A stretch of DNA of 64,000 bases, taken from Chitinophagales bacterium (GTDB taxonomy: Bacteria > Bacteroidota > Bacteroidia > Chitinophagales > CAIODY01). Below the pieces are notes generated by a model, which saw only the letters and a list, made by a program, of their open reading frames with translations, was not told where the DNA came from and made no database searches. Each line of letters opens with the position of its first letter. Position 1 is the stretch's first letter. The position numbers and the translations under genes are program-made. Shown one piece after another: positions 11,001 to 20,200 of this stretch. Location: contig CANGEV010000005.1 in NCBI GenBank assembly GCA_947452995.1, forward strand, positions 89,728 through 153,727, in the 5' to 3' direction.

Positions 11001-12418
11001 GTACTATTCAATTCGACTCTATCCGTTCTGTAGATTATACAAGCAACGATGGCGAAAAAGTAAAAGTAGTATTAAGTCGTGGTGGTGAAACACGTATCCT
11101 TGAAAAAGGAACTGACAAAGTTCTTATCATCAATAATATCCCTTATGGTGCTACCTTAAACGTTAAGGAAGGCCAAAAAGTAAATAAAGGTGATTTGATT
11201 TGTAAATGGGATCCATTTAATGCCGTTATCGTTTCCGAATTATCAGGTAAGGTTCGCTTCTCTGATATCGTAGAAAGTATTACTTTCCGTGAAGAAACCG
11301 ATGAACAAACAGGCTTTAAAGAAAAGGTAATCATTGAGTCTCGTGATAAAACAAAGATTCCTACATTGGAAATCCACGCTAAAGGAGCTCAAGAGCCTAA
11401 GAAATACAATATGCCAGTTGGTGCTCACATCGCTGTAGAAGATGGTGATGAAGTAAAATCTGGTCAAATCATTGTAAAAATCCCTCGTACTGTAGGTAAA
11501 ACAAAAGATATAACCGGTGGTCTTCCGCGTGTAACAGAATTGTTCGAAGCACGTAACCCTTCTAACCCAGCGGTTGTTACCGAAGTAGATGGTGTTGTAA
11601 CTTTAGGTGGTGTTAAACGTGGTAATAAAGAAATCACAATTGAAACTAAAGATGGCGATAAACGCAAATATTTAGTTCCTTTAACTAAACATATCCTAGT
11701 TAATGATGGTGACTTTATACGCGCAGGTGAGCCATTAAGTGATGGTTCAATCACTCCGAACGATATCTTAGATATCAAAGGACCATTCGCTGTTCAAGAA
11801 TACATCGTTAACGAAATTCAAGAAGTATACCGTATTCAGGGTGTTAAAATCAATGATAAACACATCGAAACGATTGTACGTCAAATGATGCGTAAAGTAT
11901 TGATTGAAGATAGTGGTGACACTACTTTCCTTGAAGGTGAAGCAGTTGATCGCTTAGAATTTATCGAAGAAAACGATAAGTTGATCGAATTGAAACGCGT
12001 TACTGACGCCGGAGATAGCAAAAACGTATTAGTAGGTGAATTAATTCACATTCGCAAATTACGTGATGAAAACTCTTCATTGAAACGTGCCGATAAAGCA
12101 CTCGTTCAATATGAGGACGCAAAACCTGCTACTTCTAGTCCGTTATTACTTGGTATCACGCGTGCTTCCTTAGGTACTACTAGTTGGATCTCAGCAGCAT
12201 CGTTCCAAGAAACAACTAAAGTATTGTCACAAGCATCTATCGCTGGTAAGACAGACTTTATGCGTGGCTTGAAAGAAAATGTTATCGTGGGTCACTTGAT
12301 CCCTGCAGGTACTGGTCTTCGTGAATACGACGATTTAGTAGTAGGTTCTCAAGAAGAATACGATCGTTTGATGGCTACTAAGAAAGATGTTTATGTAGCA
12401 CCAGTTGAAGAGGAATAG
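8066..12418 (+). CDS. rpoC: RNA polymerase beta' subunit RpoC
   Basis: Catalytic beta' subunit, 1450 residues, full length for Bacteroidota. Seen in order: the N-terminal [13 protein letters not shown] start, the zinc-binding [13 protein letters not shown]...CDRCG cluster (near residues 66-90), the rudder/clamp [17 protein letters not shown], the active-centre [12 protein letters not shown] (488-499; Mg ligands D490, D492, D494), the bridge/trigger-loop segment [14 protein letters not shown], the second zinc cluster [13 protein letters not shown], and the conserved LIPAGTG near the end. Codon choice is biased (for example CGT for arginine), as expected for high expression. It has its own promoter and terminator. 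In nearly all bacteria rpoB lies immediately upstream; here mutS lies upstream, on the opposite strand. Confidence 0.99.
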   Translation: MAIKKDPKIKSNFTRISIGLASPDSILEKSHGEILKPETINYRTYKPERDGLFCERIFGPVKDYECFCGKYKRIRYRGIVCDRCGVEVTEKKVRRERMGHIKLVVPVVHIWYFKSLPNKIGYLLGMSSKKLEMIVYYERFVVINPGLFLNNPDAPKREAEAGTKEKVGINKYELLTEEEYIECLEKLPKDNQFLDDKDPNKFVAKMGAEAVQHLLADLELDKLAAELRNQAATETSQQRKAEALKRLGVVESFREANTKFENRPEWMCVQYLPVVPPELRPLVPLDGGRFASSDLNDLYRRVIIRNNRLKRLIEIKAPDVILRNEKRMLQESVDSLFDNSRKSNAVKAEGGRALKSLSDVLKGKQGRFRQNLLGKRVDYSGRSVIVVGPELKLHECGLPKDMAAELFKPFIIRKLLERGVVKTVKSAKKLVDRKEAIVWDILENILKGHPVMLNRAPTLHRLSIQAFQPRLVEGKAIRLHPLVTTAFNADFDGDQMAVHVPLSHAAILEAQLLMLAAHNILNPQNGSPITLPSQDMVLGLYYITKSKKTTDTEIIKGEGKAFYSAEEVIIAYNEGAVNLHANIRVKANVRENGELVNKLIETTVGRVLFNQHVPEEVGFINALLTKKSLREIIGGIIKQTDIPRTAKFLDEIKDLGFRMAFRGGLSFNLDDVRIPEIKEKLLTDAQTEVDDIWNNYNMGLITNNERYNAVIDVWNSVNNRLTETLIKELSSDKQGFNSVYMMLDSGARGSKEQIKQLGGIRGLMQKPRKSGSTGAEIIENPILANLKEGLSVLEYFISTHGARKGLADTALKTADAGYLTRRLVDVAQDVVINEVDCGTLRGIYTTALKENEDVIEPLYDRIIGRTSLQDVYHPDTNEIIVHAGTEINDTYGKAIEAAGVEGVEIRSVLTCESKQGVCAKCYGVNLATGRTAEKGDSVGIIAAQSIGEPGTQLTLRTFHQGGAAGNIATESQLTAKFEGTIQFDSIRSVDYTSNDGEKVKVVLSRGGETRILEKGTDKVLIINNIPYGATLNVKEGQKVNKGDLICKWDPFNAVIVSELSGKVRFSDIVESITFREETDEQTGFKEKVIIESRDKTKIPTLEIHAKGAQEPKKYNMPVGAHIAVEDGDEVKSGQIIVKIPRTVGKTKDITGGLPRVTELFEARNPSNPAVVTEVDGVVTLGGVKRGNKEITIETKDGDKRKYLVPLTKHILVNDGDFIRAGEPLSDGSITPNDILDIKGPFAVQEYIVNEIQEVYRIQGVKINDKHIETIVRQMMRKVLIEDSGDTTFLEGEAVDRLEFIEENDKLIELKRVTDAGDSKNVLVGELIHIRKLRDENSSLKRADKALVQYEDAKPATSSPLLLGITRASLGTTSWISAASFQETTKVLSQASIAGKTDFMRGLKENVIVGHLIPAGTGLREYDDLVVGSQEEYDRLMATKKDVYVAPVEEE

Positions 12419-12434
12419 TCTTCTTAATTAGATA

Positions 12435-12469
12435 CAAAAAAGCCGCATTGATAACAATGCGGCTTTTTT
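12435..12469 (+). terminator. Rho-independent terminator after rpoC
   Basis: AGCCGCATTG (12441-12450), loop ATAA, CAATGCGGCT (12455-12464), flanked by an A run on the left and a T run on the right. The perfect 10-bp stem is extended by A-T pairs. It sits 17-50 nt after the rpoC stop. Confidence 0.92.
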
Positions 12470-12514
12470 ATTTCAATACAATCTCAAAAATCAAATCAAA
12501 ATAACTGACTATAA

Positions 12515-12545
12515 TAAAAAAAGCCCCTACGAATGTAGAGGCTTT
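12515..12545 (-). terminator. Terminator of the Cys-rich small protein gene (minus strand)
   Basis: Stem arms are 12522-12530 and 12535-12543 with a 4-nt loop. On the plus strand one position is a C-A mismatch. Read on the minus strand the same position is a U-G wobble, and a run of seven U follows. The polarity therefore fits the gene ending at 12565. Confidence 0.8.
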
Positions 12546-12564
12546 TATAGTTGTACAACAACAA

Positions 12565-12753
12565 TTACTTTTTCTCTTGTGCTGGTTCAGCTTTTTTATC
12601 TTTATCACAAGTACCACTTGATTTCTTGCAACAAGATTTTTGTTCTTTCTTGCAACAAGCCTTCTTTTCAGTTGCTTGTGCTGACTGTGTTTGAGCCATT
12701 GAAGCTACAGACAAACCTAAGAATAATGCTGATAAAACTAATGCCTTTTTCAT
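12565..12753 (-). CDS. Small secreted Cys/Lys-rich protein
   Basis: A 62-residue protein I cannot assign to a named family. A signal peptide (about 1-20, ending SMAQ) is followed by a mature part of about 41 residues made mostly of Lys, Glu, Ala, Ser and five Cys, in ACCKK, SCCKK and TCDKDKK. The paired CC motifs suggest metal (Cu, Zn) binding or disulfide formation in the periplasm; this is inference. A good promoter lies just upstream (TTTG-N20-TAACTTTA) and a terminator follows, so it is a single-gene unit between rpoC and psd. Despite its size, the signal peptide, promoter and terminator make it a convincing gene. Confidence 0.8.
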   Translation of the reverse strand: MKKALVLSALFLGLSVASMAQTQSAQATEKKACCKKEQKSCCKKSSGTCDKDKKAEPAQEKK

Positions 12754-12778
12754 ACTTGTAGAGTTTAATATTGTTAGT

Positions 12779-12810
12779 TAAAGTTAATCAATTTGAAATG
12801 TAAAAACAAA
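12779..12810 (-). promoter_or_regulatory. Promoter of the Cys-rich small protein gene
   Basis: On the minus strand: TTTG (12810-12807), 20-nt spacer, TAACTTTA (12786-12779), one base off TAnnTTTG. The leader before the ATG at 12753 would be about 20 nt. It lies in the gap after psd, so the small gene need not depend on psd transcription. Confidence 0.6.
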
Positions 12811-12819
12811 AAAATTGTG

Positions 12820-13473
12820 TTAAAGAGTCGCTAAAACAGAAAGATTACCTTTTACTACATCACCTATTTTAACATCAATTTGTGTACCCAATGGGAAATA
12901 TAAATCCACACGAGAACCGAATTTAATAAAGCCAAAATCTTCGCCTTTCTGAACGTTATCACCTTCTTTTACATACCAACAAATTCGCTTAGCCAAGGCC
13001 CCTGCAACTTGACGAACTAAAATCTCTGCTTTGTTATTTTTAAAAACAACTGTTGTCCTTTCATTTTCAGTAGAAGATTTAGGATGCCACGCAACAAGAT
13101 ACAATCCTGGATGATATTTAAAGTATGAAATAACTCCTGATATTGGATTGCGATTTACATGCACATTAATTGGTGACATGAAAACACTGACTTGAATACG
13201 TTTGTCTTTGAAATATTCAGGCTCATAAACCTCCTCAATTACTACCACCTTTCCATCAGCCGGAGCAACAACTTGATTTTCATTGGCCACTACAATTCGT
13301 TTTGGGTTTCTGAAAAATTGAGCAATGATAAACCAAAACGACCAAATTAATACGTTAAAAGCCCAGGCTAACCAAGAAGTATGAATGAATTGACAGACAA
13401 TGTAAGAAATTGCAATGGTAGTTAACAATAACCCCAATACCCATGCACGACCTTCTTTATGTAAATAGTTCAT
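12820..13473 (-). CDS. psd: Phosphatidylserine decarboxylase-related protein
   Basis: Converts phosphatidylserine to phosphatidylethanolamine at the inner membrane. It is the short, Psd-A-like type of about 217 residues. Two hydrophobic helices near the N-terminus are followed by VVAPADGKVV, MSPINVHVNRNP, the HPK segment and the self-cleavage site FGSRVD, where the serine (residue 187 in this numbering) becomes the pyruvoyl group. The frame can be extended to a GTG at 13494 overlapping the transketolase gene. I prefer the ATG at 13473, preceded by an A-rich stretch and 10 nt after the transketolase stop. No phosphatidylserine synthase gene is adjacent. Confidence 0.93.
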   Translation of the reverse strand: MNYLHKEGRAWVLGLLLTTIAISYIVCQFIHTSWLAWAFNVLIWSFWFIIAQFFRNPKRIVVANENQVVAPADGKVVVIEEVYEPEYFKDKRIQVSVFMSPINVHVNRNPISGVISYFKYHPGLYLVAWHPKSSTENERTTVVFKNNKAEILVRQVAGALAKRICWYVKEGDNVQKGEDFGFIKFGSRVDLYFPLGTQIDVKIGDVVKGNLSVLATL

Positions 13474-13483
13474 ATAATTTTTA

Positions 13484-14323
13484 TTAATAATCACCTAAAG
13501 TTTCAGGTAATTGGGCTAGGGCATCTGCTAATTGTTTATCGTTTGGAGCTACTCCATGCCATTGGTGGTCGTTCATCATAAAATCTACACCCGCACCCAT
13601 AGCAGTTTTCATTAAGATTATTTTAGGCTTTCCATTACCTACAGCAGATTTCGCACGACCAATGATAGCTACAATATCAGCCATATCATTCCCATTCATA
13701 TCGTACGTTTCCCAACCAAAACTTTGAAACTTTGCCTTCAAATCAAGATTAGCCATTACTTTTTCGGTAGGGCCATCAATTTGCTGACCATTCCAATCAA
13801 TTGCTGCAATGATATTATCCAATTTATGATGAGCGGCAAATTGTGCTCCTTCCCAAACTTGGCCTTCTTGTACTTCTCCATCACCCATTAACACATAGAC
13901 CAAATTACTGTCGTTCGAAGATTTTTTTGCAATAGCCGCTCCGCAAGCCACACTTAGACCTTGTCCTAAAGAACCAGAAGCCATACGTATACCTGGCAAG
14001 TGTTCATGCGTAGTTGGATGCCCTTGAAGACGTGTATTAAGCTTTCGGAAACTTGCTAATTCATCGACAGGAAAGTATCCAGCACGCGCTAAAATCGAAT
14101 AAAATAAAGGAGAAATATGACCATTGCTTAGGAAGAAAACATCTTCATTCTGCGCATTCATATCGAAGCCCTCTTTACGATTCATTAGCTCAAAATAAAG
14201 GGCAGTAAGGTAATCAGTGCAACCGAGAGAACCTCCTGGGTGACCACTATTTACAGCATGTACCATTCTTAAAATATCGCGACGTACTTGACTCGCTATT
14301 TCTTTTAAAGCACTAATTTCCAT
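13484..14323 (-). CDS. Transketolase, N-terminal subunit
   Basis: The 279 residues cover only the thiamine-diphosphate-binding (PP) half of transketolase. Visible motifs are HAVNSGHPGGSLG near the N-terminus, GHISPLFYS, ASGSLGQGLS, and the ThDP/Mg motif GDGEVQEGQVWE (about 147 onward) with AIDWNGQQIDG. It ends naturally at ETLGDY, so it is a split-gene subunit and not a truncation. Split transketolases are known in Bacteroidota and archaea, usually with the pyrimidine-binding C-terminal subunit next door. Here psd follows and lpdA precedes, and no C-terminal subunit is found anywhere in the window. Transketolase and lpdA are 23 nt apart and probably cotranscribed. Confidence 0.93.
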   Translation of the reverse strand: MEISALKEIASQVRRDILRMVHAVNSGHPGGSLGCTDYLTALYFELMNRKEGFDMNAQNEDVFFLSNGHISPLFYSILARAGYFPVDELASFRKLNTRLQGHPTTHEHLPGIRMASGSLGQGLSVACGAAIAKKSSNDSNLVYVLMGDGEVQEGQVWEGAQFAAHHKLDNIIAAIDWNGQQIDGPTEKVMANLDLKAKFQSFGWETYDMNGNDMADIVAIIGRAKSAVGNGKPKIILMKTAMGAGVDFMMNDHQWHGVAPNDKQLADALAQLPETLGDY

Positions 14324-14346
14324 TTTTATTATTTGAGCGAATTAGA

Positions 14347-15732
14347 TTAAATATGAATTACTTCACCATAAGCAGCGGCAGTAGCCTCCATGATTGCTTC
14401 ACTCATTGTTGGATGTGGATGAATGGCTTTCAAAATTTCATGACCTGTTGTTTCAAGTTTACGAGCAACAACGGCTTCGGCAATCATTTCAGTTACGTTA
14501 GCACCGATGAAGTGCGCACCTAACCATTCGCCATATTTAGCGTCATAAATAACTTTTACAAAGCCTTCCTTAGCCCCAGCAGCACTTGCTTTACCACTAG
14601 CGACAAATGGGAATTTACCAATTTTAACTTCGTGACCAGCTTTCTTGGCAGCTTCTTCAGTCATACCGACAGACGCTATCTCTGGTACGCAATAAGTACA
14701 ACCAGGAATGTTTGAATAATCTATTTTTTCAGGATGATGACCTGCAATGTATTCAACACATGTGATACCTTCAGCAGATGCTACGTGCGCTAAAGCTTGC
14801 GTAGGCAATAAATCACCAATCGCATAAATACCTGCAACTGATGTTTGATAGAAATCATCAACCACCACTTTACCTTTTTCAGTTTTAACACCGACTGTTT
14901 CCAAACCAATATTTTCAATATTCGCTTGTACGCCAGCAGCAGACAACAAAACATCCGCTTCTAAAATCACTTCTCCTTGCGGAGTTTTAACTTTAGCTTT
15001 TACGCCAGCACCACTCGTATCTACACTTTCAACAGCAGATTCGGTCATGATGGTCATGCCATATTTACGATATAAGCGTTCTAGTTCACGAGAAACATCC
15101 GCATCTTCCACAGGAACGATTCGAGGAGCAAATTCAACGATCGTAACTTTAGTTCCAATTGAATTATAGAAATATGCAAATTCAACTCCGATTGCACCAG
15201 CGCCCACAATAATCATTGACTTAGGCTGTTCTGGTAATACCATCGCCTCACGGTAGCCGATTACTTTTTTACCATCTTGTTTTAAATTTGGCAATTCACG
15301 ACTGCGTCCGCCAGTAGCCAGAATAATATTTTTACCTTCAATAATCGACTTTTTACCTTCCTTATCTGTTACCTCAATTTTCTTACCTGGCAATAACTTC
15401 GCCGCACCCATCAAGGTCTCTACTTTGTTCTTTTTAAACAAATGCTGAATTCCTTTATTCATTCCAGAAGCAACATCGCGACTGCGTTTAACCATTGCCC
15501 CAAAATCAGCCTTTGATTCTCCTGCGATGATACCATAGTCAGAAGCATGTTGCAAGTAATTGAAAACCTGAGCACTTTTCAGAAGTGCTTTAGTTGGTAT
15601 ACAACCCCAATTTAAGCATACGCCTCCTAATTCAGCTTTTTCAATTACTAACGTTTTTAATCCTAATTGAGAAGCGCGAATTGCGGCTACATAACCTCCA
15701 GGACCACTACCAATGACAACGATATCGTACAT
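14347..15732 (-). CDS. lpdA: Dihydrolipoyl dehydrogenase
   Basis: E3 flavoprotein of the 2-oxo-acid dehydrogenase complexes and possibly the glycine cleavage system; it reoxidises dihydrolipoamide with NAD+. The 461 residues show the FAD-binding GSGPGGYVAA (8-17), the redox disulfide GGVCLNWGC (C39, C44), the NAD-binding GAGAIGVEFA, the second FAD motif AIGDL, and the catalytic HPHPTMSE dyad (H440, E445). No E1 or E2 genes are adjacent. A TAATTTTG element lies about 25 nt upstream, so it likely opens the lpdA-transketolase-psd unit. Confidence 0.97.
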   Translation of the reverse strand: MYDIVVIGSGPGGYVAAIRASQLGLKTLVIEKAELGGVCLNWGCIPTKALLKSAQVFNYLQHASDYGIIAGESKADFGAMVKRSRDVASGMNKGIQHLFKKNKVETLMGAAKLLPGKKIEVTDKEGKKSIIEGKNIILATGGRSRELPNLKQDGKKVIGYREAMVLPEQPKSMIIVGAGAIGVEFAYFYNSIGTKVTIVEFAPRIVPVEDADVSRELERLYRKYGMTIMTESAVESVDTSGAGVKAKVKTPQGEVILEADVLLSAAGVQANIENIGLETVGVKTEKGKVVVDDFYQTSVAGIYAIGDLLPTQALAHVASAEGITCVEYIAGHHPEKIDYSNIPGCTYCVPEIASVGMTEEAAKKAGHEVKIGKFPFVASGKASAAGAKEGFVKVIYDAKYGEWLGAHFIGANVTEMIAEAVVARKLETTGHEILKAIHPHPTMSEAIMEATAAAYGEVIHI

Positions 15733-15756
15733 AATTTAATAATTTTTGTATTTAAG

Positions 15757-15764
15757 CAAAATTA
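15757..15764 (-). promoter_or_regulatory. -7 element before lpdA
   Basis: Reads TAATTTTG followed by C on the minus strand, an exact TAnnTTTG match, 24 nt before the lpdA ATG. No -33 TTG was found at usual spacing. Confidence 0.45.
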
Positions 15765-15794
15765 ATGAAAAGCATTGAATTTTTTGGGCTAATT

Positions 15795-16235
15795 CTACCC
15801 TTTTCTAGCATTTACAGCTTTTAAAAAAGCCGGTGGAACCTCAGCCTTTTTTCTAGCCTTATAATCAAAGCAAACAATTCCGGTTTTGGCTTCAGCCACC
15901 AGCACTTCCACACCCTCTTTTAATTTGGTAACACGATAAAATACATCAAAGCCAAATGGTCCAAATTCATCTACAGTAACCTTAAAACTTAAAGTCTCTC
16001 CTTGGAATGATTCTGCTCGGTAAACAACGGCTACATCAGCCATTATTACTGAAGTTCCGAATAAATCAAGTTCAGAACCACCAAAAGACTGAAAAAACTG
16101 TAATCGAACTTCGTGAAGTAGGGAAAGTAAGGCATCATTACCTAAATGCCCTCCATAGTTAATGTCTGTAATTCGAACATAAAGAGAAGTTTCATAAATG
16201 AAACTTTCAGGTAATTGTAATTTTATTCTAGCCAT
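15795..16235 (-). CDS. Acyl-CoA thioesterase, hotdog fold (YbgC/4HBT type)
   Basis: The 146 residues have the 4-hydroxybenzoyl-CoA thioesterase-like hotdog pattern: a beta strand ending in RITDINYGGHLGN, which is the catalytic loop (Asp and the GGHLGN segment), then the central helix with LLHEVRLQFFQ, and strands VVYRAESF and FDVFYRVT. It probably hydrolyses acyl-CoA or acyl-ACP; the acyl group cannot be told. An in-frame Met at 16259 would overlap the PorP gene by 23 nt. The ATG at 16235 leaves a 1-nt gap, as in other junctions of this genome, and I chose it. Confidence 0.85.
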   Translation of the reverse strand: MARIKLQLPESFIYETSLYVRITDINYGGHLGNDALLSLLHEVRLQFFQSFGGSELDLFGTSVIMADVAVVYRAESFQGETLSFKVTVDEFGPFGFDVFYRVTKLKEGVEVLVAEAKTGIVCFDYKARKKAEVPPAFLKAVNARKG

Positions 16236-16236
16236 A

Positions 16237-17259
16237 TTAAAAGATTGGACAAGGAACAACCATTGGTCTGCGGAAAGACTTAGTTGGAATATTGCCTATA
16301 TAAACTAAGGATAATTCTAAGCCACCACGTGCCATGGAGGCCGTTTTTAACGATGAAATATTGATATCGTAATTTAACAATAACCGGACTTTATTCCACT
16401 CAAAACCTACAATTGGTGTAAATGCGTCTTTCAAACGATAGGATGCACCTACCCAAAAGAAATACCGATCATACGCAAATTCTTCAGCAATATTATAACC
16501 ATACAAACAGGAAACTAAAAATTCTTGGGCCTTTTTTTGACGTTGATAAAACGCGGCCGACCAAATTTCATGACGCTGTTGAATTTTAAATCGAGTGTCA
16601 AGATATAATACTGGTCTTATGCCTACTTGGTTATCATTATTATAAAACGTTTCTGAAGGACGCGCCAAATGCTGTACTGAAAAGCCAATATGTGCGTTAT
16701 GCCGATTTTTTATAACCTGCTGATAGTCCATACCAACTGCAGCATCAATGTAAGAAAAGGTAGATCTTCGAAACGACTCCTTGTTGTTTATCTGTGTATT
16801 AAACGTAGTACCATCCCACTGGTTTCCCCAATACAATTTATTAAAATCTATACTTCGTTGGATATACCCAAATTGCAAACCTGCTGACAATAGTTTTGTA
16901 TGATCATAATCCAAATACTGATGAACGGCGCCAGAAAGAAATATTCGGGTAGAAGTTAAATTTCCGTCTCCTGCAACATCATTGAAAACTTGCAACCCTG
17001 TCGACCACTTACCTACAGAAAATATGTCTTCTCGTTTAAATGACCAATCACCATAAAAAGAAGCGGTTTGATATGGAACAGGAATACTTGCCCATTGTCG
17101 TTTTGCATTAACACCTAATCGATAAGTACCATAGAATAAACCCGTATTAGCAGGATTAATGGTTAAAGGCGACGCATAAAATTGCGAATAATGTATATCC
17201 TGTGCAAAGGCTTGAAAAAAGCCAAATACTAAAACGATATAGATTATCCAATTTCTCAT
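16237..17259 (-). CDS. PorP/SprF family T9SS outer-membrane protein
   Basis: A 340-residue outer-membrane beta-barrel. It has a signal peptide (about 1-19, ending AFAQ) and the hallmark start of the family, QDIHYSQFYASPLTINPANTG. Alternating strand patterns follow, and the C-terminus VPCPIF resembles the CPRF-type ends of PorP/SprF proteins. Family knowledge: SprF assists secretion or surface attachment of its neighbour SprB, a T9SS type B protein. Here the ATG overlaps the stop of the large PKD/type B protein gene by 4 nt (ATGA), so the two are translationally coupled and this one probably handles that substrate. Confidence 0.93.
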   Translation of the reverse strand: MRNWIIYIVLVFGFFQAFAQDIHYSQFYASPLTINPANTGLFYGTYRLGVNAKRQWASIPVPYQTASFYGDWSFKREDIFSVGKWSTGLQVFNDVAGDGNLTSTRIFLSGAVHQYLDYDHTKLLSAGLQFGYIQRSIDFNKLYWGNQWDGTTFNTQINNKESFRRSTFSYIDAAVGMDYQQVIKNRHNAHIGFSVQHLARPSETFYNNDNQVGIRPVLYLDTRFKIQQRHEIWSAAFYQRQKKAQEFLVSCLYGYNIAEEFAYDRYFFWVGASYRLKDAFTPIVGFEWNKVRLLLNYDINISSLKTASMARGGLELSLVYIGNIPTKSFRRPMVVPCPIF

Positions 17260-20200
17260 CGAACTAAGGTTACATTCCCTTTCAATGTTTTACTAGTTCC
17301 TGTTAGGAATGTAGCAGTGGCAATCCATGCATAAGCATCCATCTCTTGAGGAAGCCCTTTGAAGGTTCCATCCCATCCCCTATTTCGATCATTTGTTTCA
17401 AATACTAGCTGTCCCCAACGATTATATACCTTAAAATTTAAGGTTTCAATACCTAGTCCATAAACAAATAGGAAATCATTTACGCCATCGCCATCGGGTG
17501 AAAATGCATTAGGAACACCGATACTTGGAATAACGTCCACATATACTTGTCGACATAAAGAATCAGAACAACCATCCTTTGTAGAGGCAATTAAACAAAT
17601 GGTATGGTAACCTAACTTATGAAAGGCCGCAGAGGCATCTTGTGCTGTGGAATAGAGCACCCCGTCTACATACCAAATATAACGATCTGCGTAAAGACTG
17701 CTATTGGGAAATTGAAATAATGAATCGGGTTTCCATGTAAATGGAATAGTTGTGAAGGAAGCAATAGGCTGCTGAAATACGTGCAACCACTGAGTGGCAG
17801 TATCTCTTGTTTTACAGAGGTTTAAATTTTCAGCCACTAAGCTTACCAAATAATTCCCAGGTAAAAAATAAGTATGACTTGGCTGAAACAAATTACTTGT
17901 AGTAGCATCGCCTAAATCCCAATTATAAATGGTGGCATTTTGACTCAAATTGGTGAGCGTTAGATTCAAATTACCGCATTGCAATGTATCTGAAGGAACA
18001 AAGGAGGCTATTACTTCTGTAAAGTAAGGATCAATTAGTATTGAAGTTGTATCATGCTTATTACAAGTGCTAGAATCAGAGGCTATCAATTGAATAACAT
18101 AGTGTGCTGTATCATTGTAAAGATGTGAAGGAGGATTGGAAAGGCTTGAAAACGTACCATCACCAAAGCTCCATAAATAATTGGTCGAATGCCAACTAGT
18201 ATTATTAACATTCACATTCAAAGGATAACATCCTGTAATTGGATTCGCTGAAAAGGCAGCTATTACCGCATTTGTGTCAACAACAACATTGAAATGAATT
18301 GTGTCGTATTTATTACAAGTGAACGTATCAATAGCGACGAGTGTCACTTGGTAAGTATTTGGAGTATTATATATATGAGATGGACTTGTTAAATTGCTTG
18401 TATTTAAGCCACCAGAACTAGGATCGCCAAAATTCCACCTATAGCTACTTGCATTTGCACTTGTATTTTGAAAGCTAGCATTGTAAGGAACACATCCGAT
18501 TGAACTAAGGGCTTGCGCCTGAGCTTGCACTTGCGTACTACTTACTGTTATTACGACGTTAAAGGTATCCGTTGTGATGCATAAATTAGGATTGAAGGCA
18601 AATAACTGAACGGTGAATACTCCTACACTATTAAACGTATGTGTTGGATTTGGGGTATTTAATAGTATAGGACTTCCATCGCCAAAATTCCAGTAATAAG
18701 AAGTTGCATTGGGAAGATAATTAGTAAAATGAACATTGAGCGGCGGACAACCATGGTTCGTATTTACGGTAAAACTATCCTTGACCGTAAGCATAGCTAC
18801 ATGAATTGGCAAAAAGGCTGTATCCTTTTTGTTACAGGTCAAAGGATTGCTCACTATCAACATTACATTATAATAACCTGTATTCGAATATGCATGTGTT
18901 GGATTGGCTGAAGTTGAACTTGTGTTATCACCAAAATACCATTGATACGTTTGACCAAAAGTGGCGTTAGCAGTAAAGCTTACAACTTGATTCGGACATA
19001 CTAGTGTATCACTCACTCCAATTGAAGAATGTATTGTATCATTGGTTACGATGACATGTAAGTATACTGTATCTGTTATATTACAAAAATTAGAATCAAT
19101 GATAACCGACATTATTTGATATGTTCCTGGATTATTAAACGTATGTACAGGATTTTGAAATACACTATAATTTAAAGCGCCTGAGCTAGGATCTCCGAAG
19201 TCCCAAGAATAATGTTGTGCAGCCGTAGTTTGTTGAAATTGAACGGTGAAAGGACCACAACCAAACGTATCAGGAACGGCATTCGCATTAGCGGATAAAT
19301 AAGGAAATGGGATATGAATTTTATAGGCAGCCAGATTGCAATTATTACTACTATTGGTAGAAGAATACGCACCACTTGTAGCTTGCAAGTAGGAATCATT
19401 ATAAATACAACCCGCACAAATTGCTCCGTAAATATATCCGTTCTTATCAAACCTGGAAGTACCTCCATCCACATGTTCTAAGCTTCCATTACCTCCATAA
19501 TAAGAACCAAAGGTCAAGCTTGAAAAATTACGATTCAACACTGCTAAATAAAAATCGCTTTGAGTAGCTTGATCGGTTGTACTTTGAAGTGCATTCGGAG
19601 TTAAAGGCATAGCGGCTAATGATCCGGGCCCCATTCCTAGAAAATAGCCTCCCCATCCTGCTAGATAAACATTATCACAAATATCGACAGTAAAGGCCGT
19701 TGGTGATAAATTCGGCAACCCATTTCCATTTCCAACTACAGTAGATTTTAATATACTCGTTAAATTTGAATTCAATTTAGCTATAAATTGACCACTATTG
19801 GGATTAGAATATACACCTGCGCTTACCGGGAAGGAGCTTCCTGTTGTTTGTCCCATTATGTAAGGGACTTGATTTTTATCCAACTTAACAAAATAGGATT
19901 GGTCGTATAAAGTAGTACCGATATAGGTAGACGCTAACAAAGCAGAGCCAGTACTATTCATGTGTAAAAGGAATCCATCAATGGCGCCTAAGTAATTAGG
20001 ATGAATAACGCCGACTGTAGTTGGGAAATTCGCACTTTCCGTTCCTCCAGTTACAAAGATTGAATTATTAGATTGATCGATATCTAATGAATAACAAGCA
20101 TCATTTGCGGAACCGCCTATATACGTACTAAATAGCAAAGCACTCAGATTCCAATTTAGTTTCAACAAAACACCATCCTCTAATCCTCCACCAAAGGATG

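Noticed and set aside
11464..11778. Antisense open frame within rpoC (104 residues)
   Set aside because: It is a shadow of the biased rpoC coding frame, with no start signal and no domain; several similar frames occur across rpoC.
17900..19260. Repeated short sequence blocks looking like an array
   Set aside because: These are coding PKD repeats of about 80 residues, not identical spacered repeats, so they are neither a CRISPR array nor a DNA repeat element.
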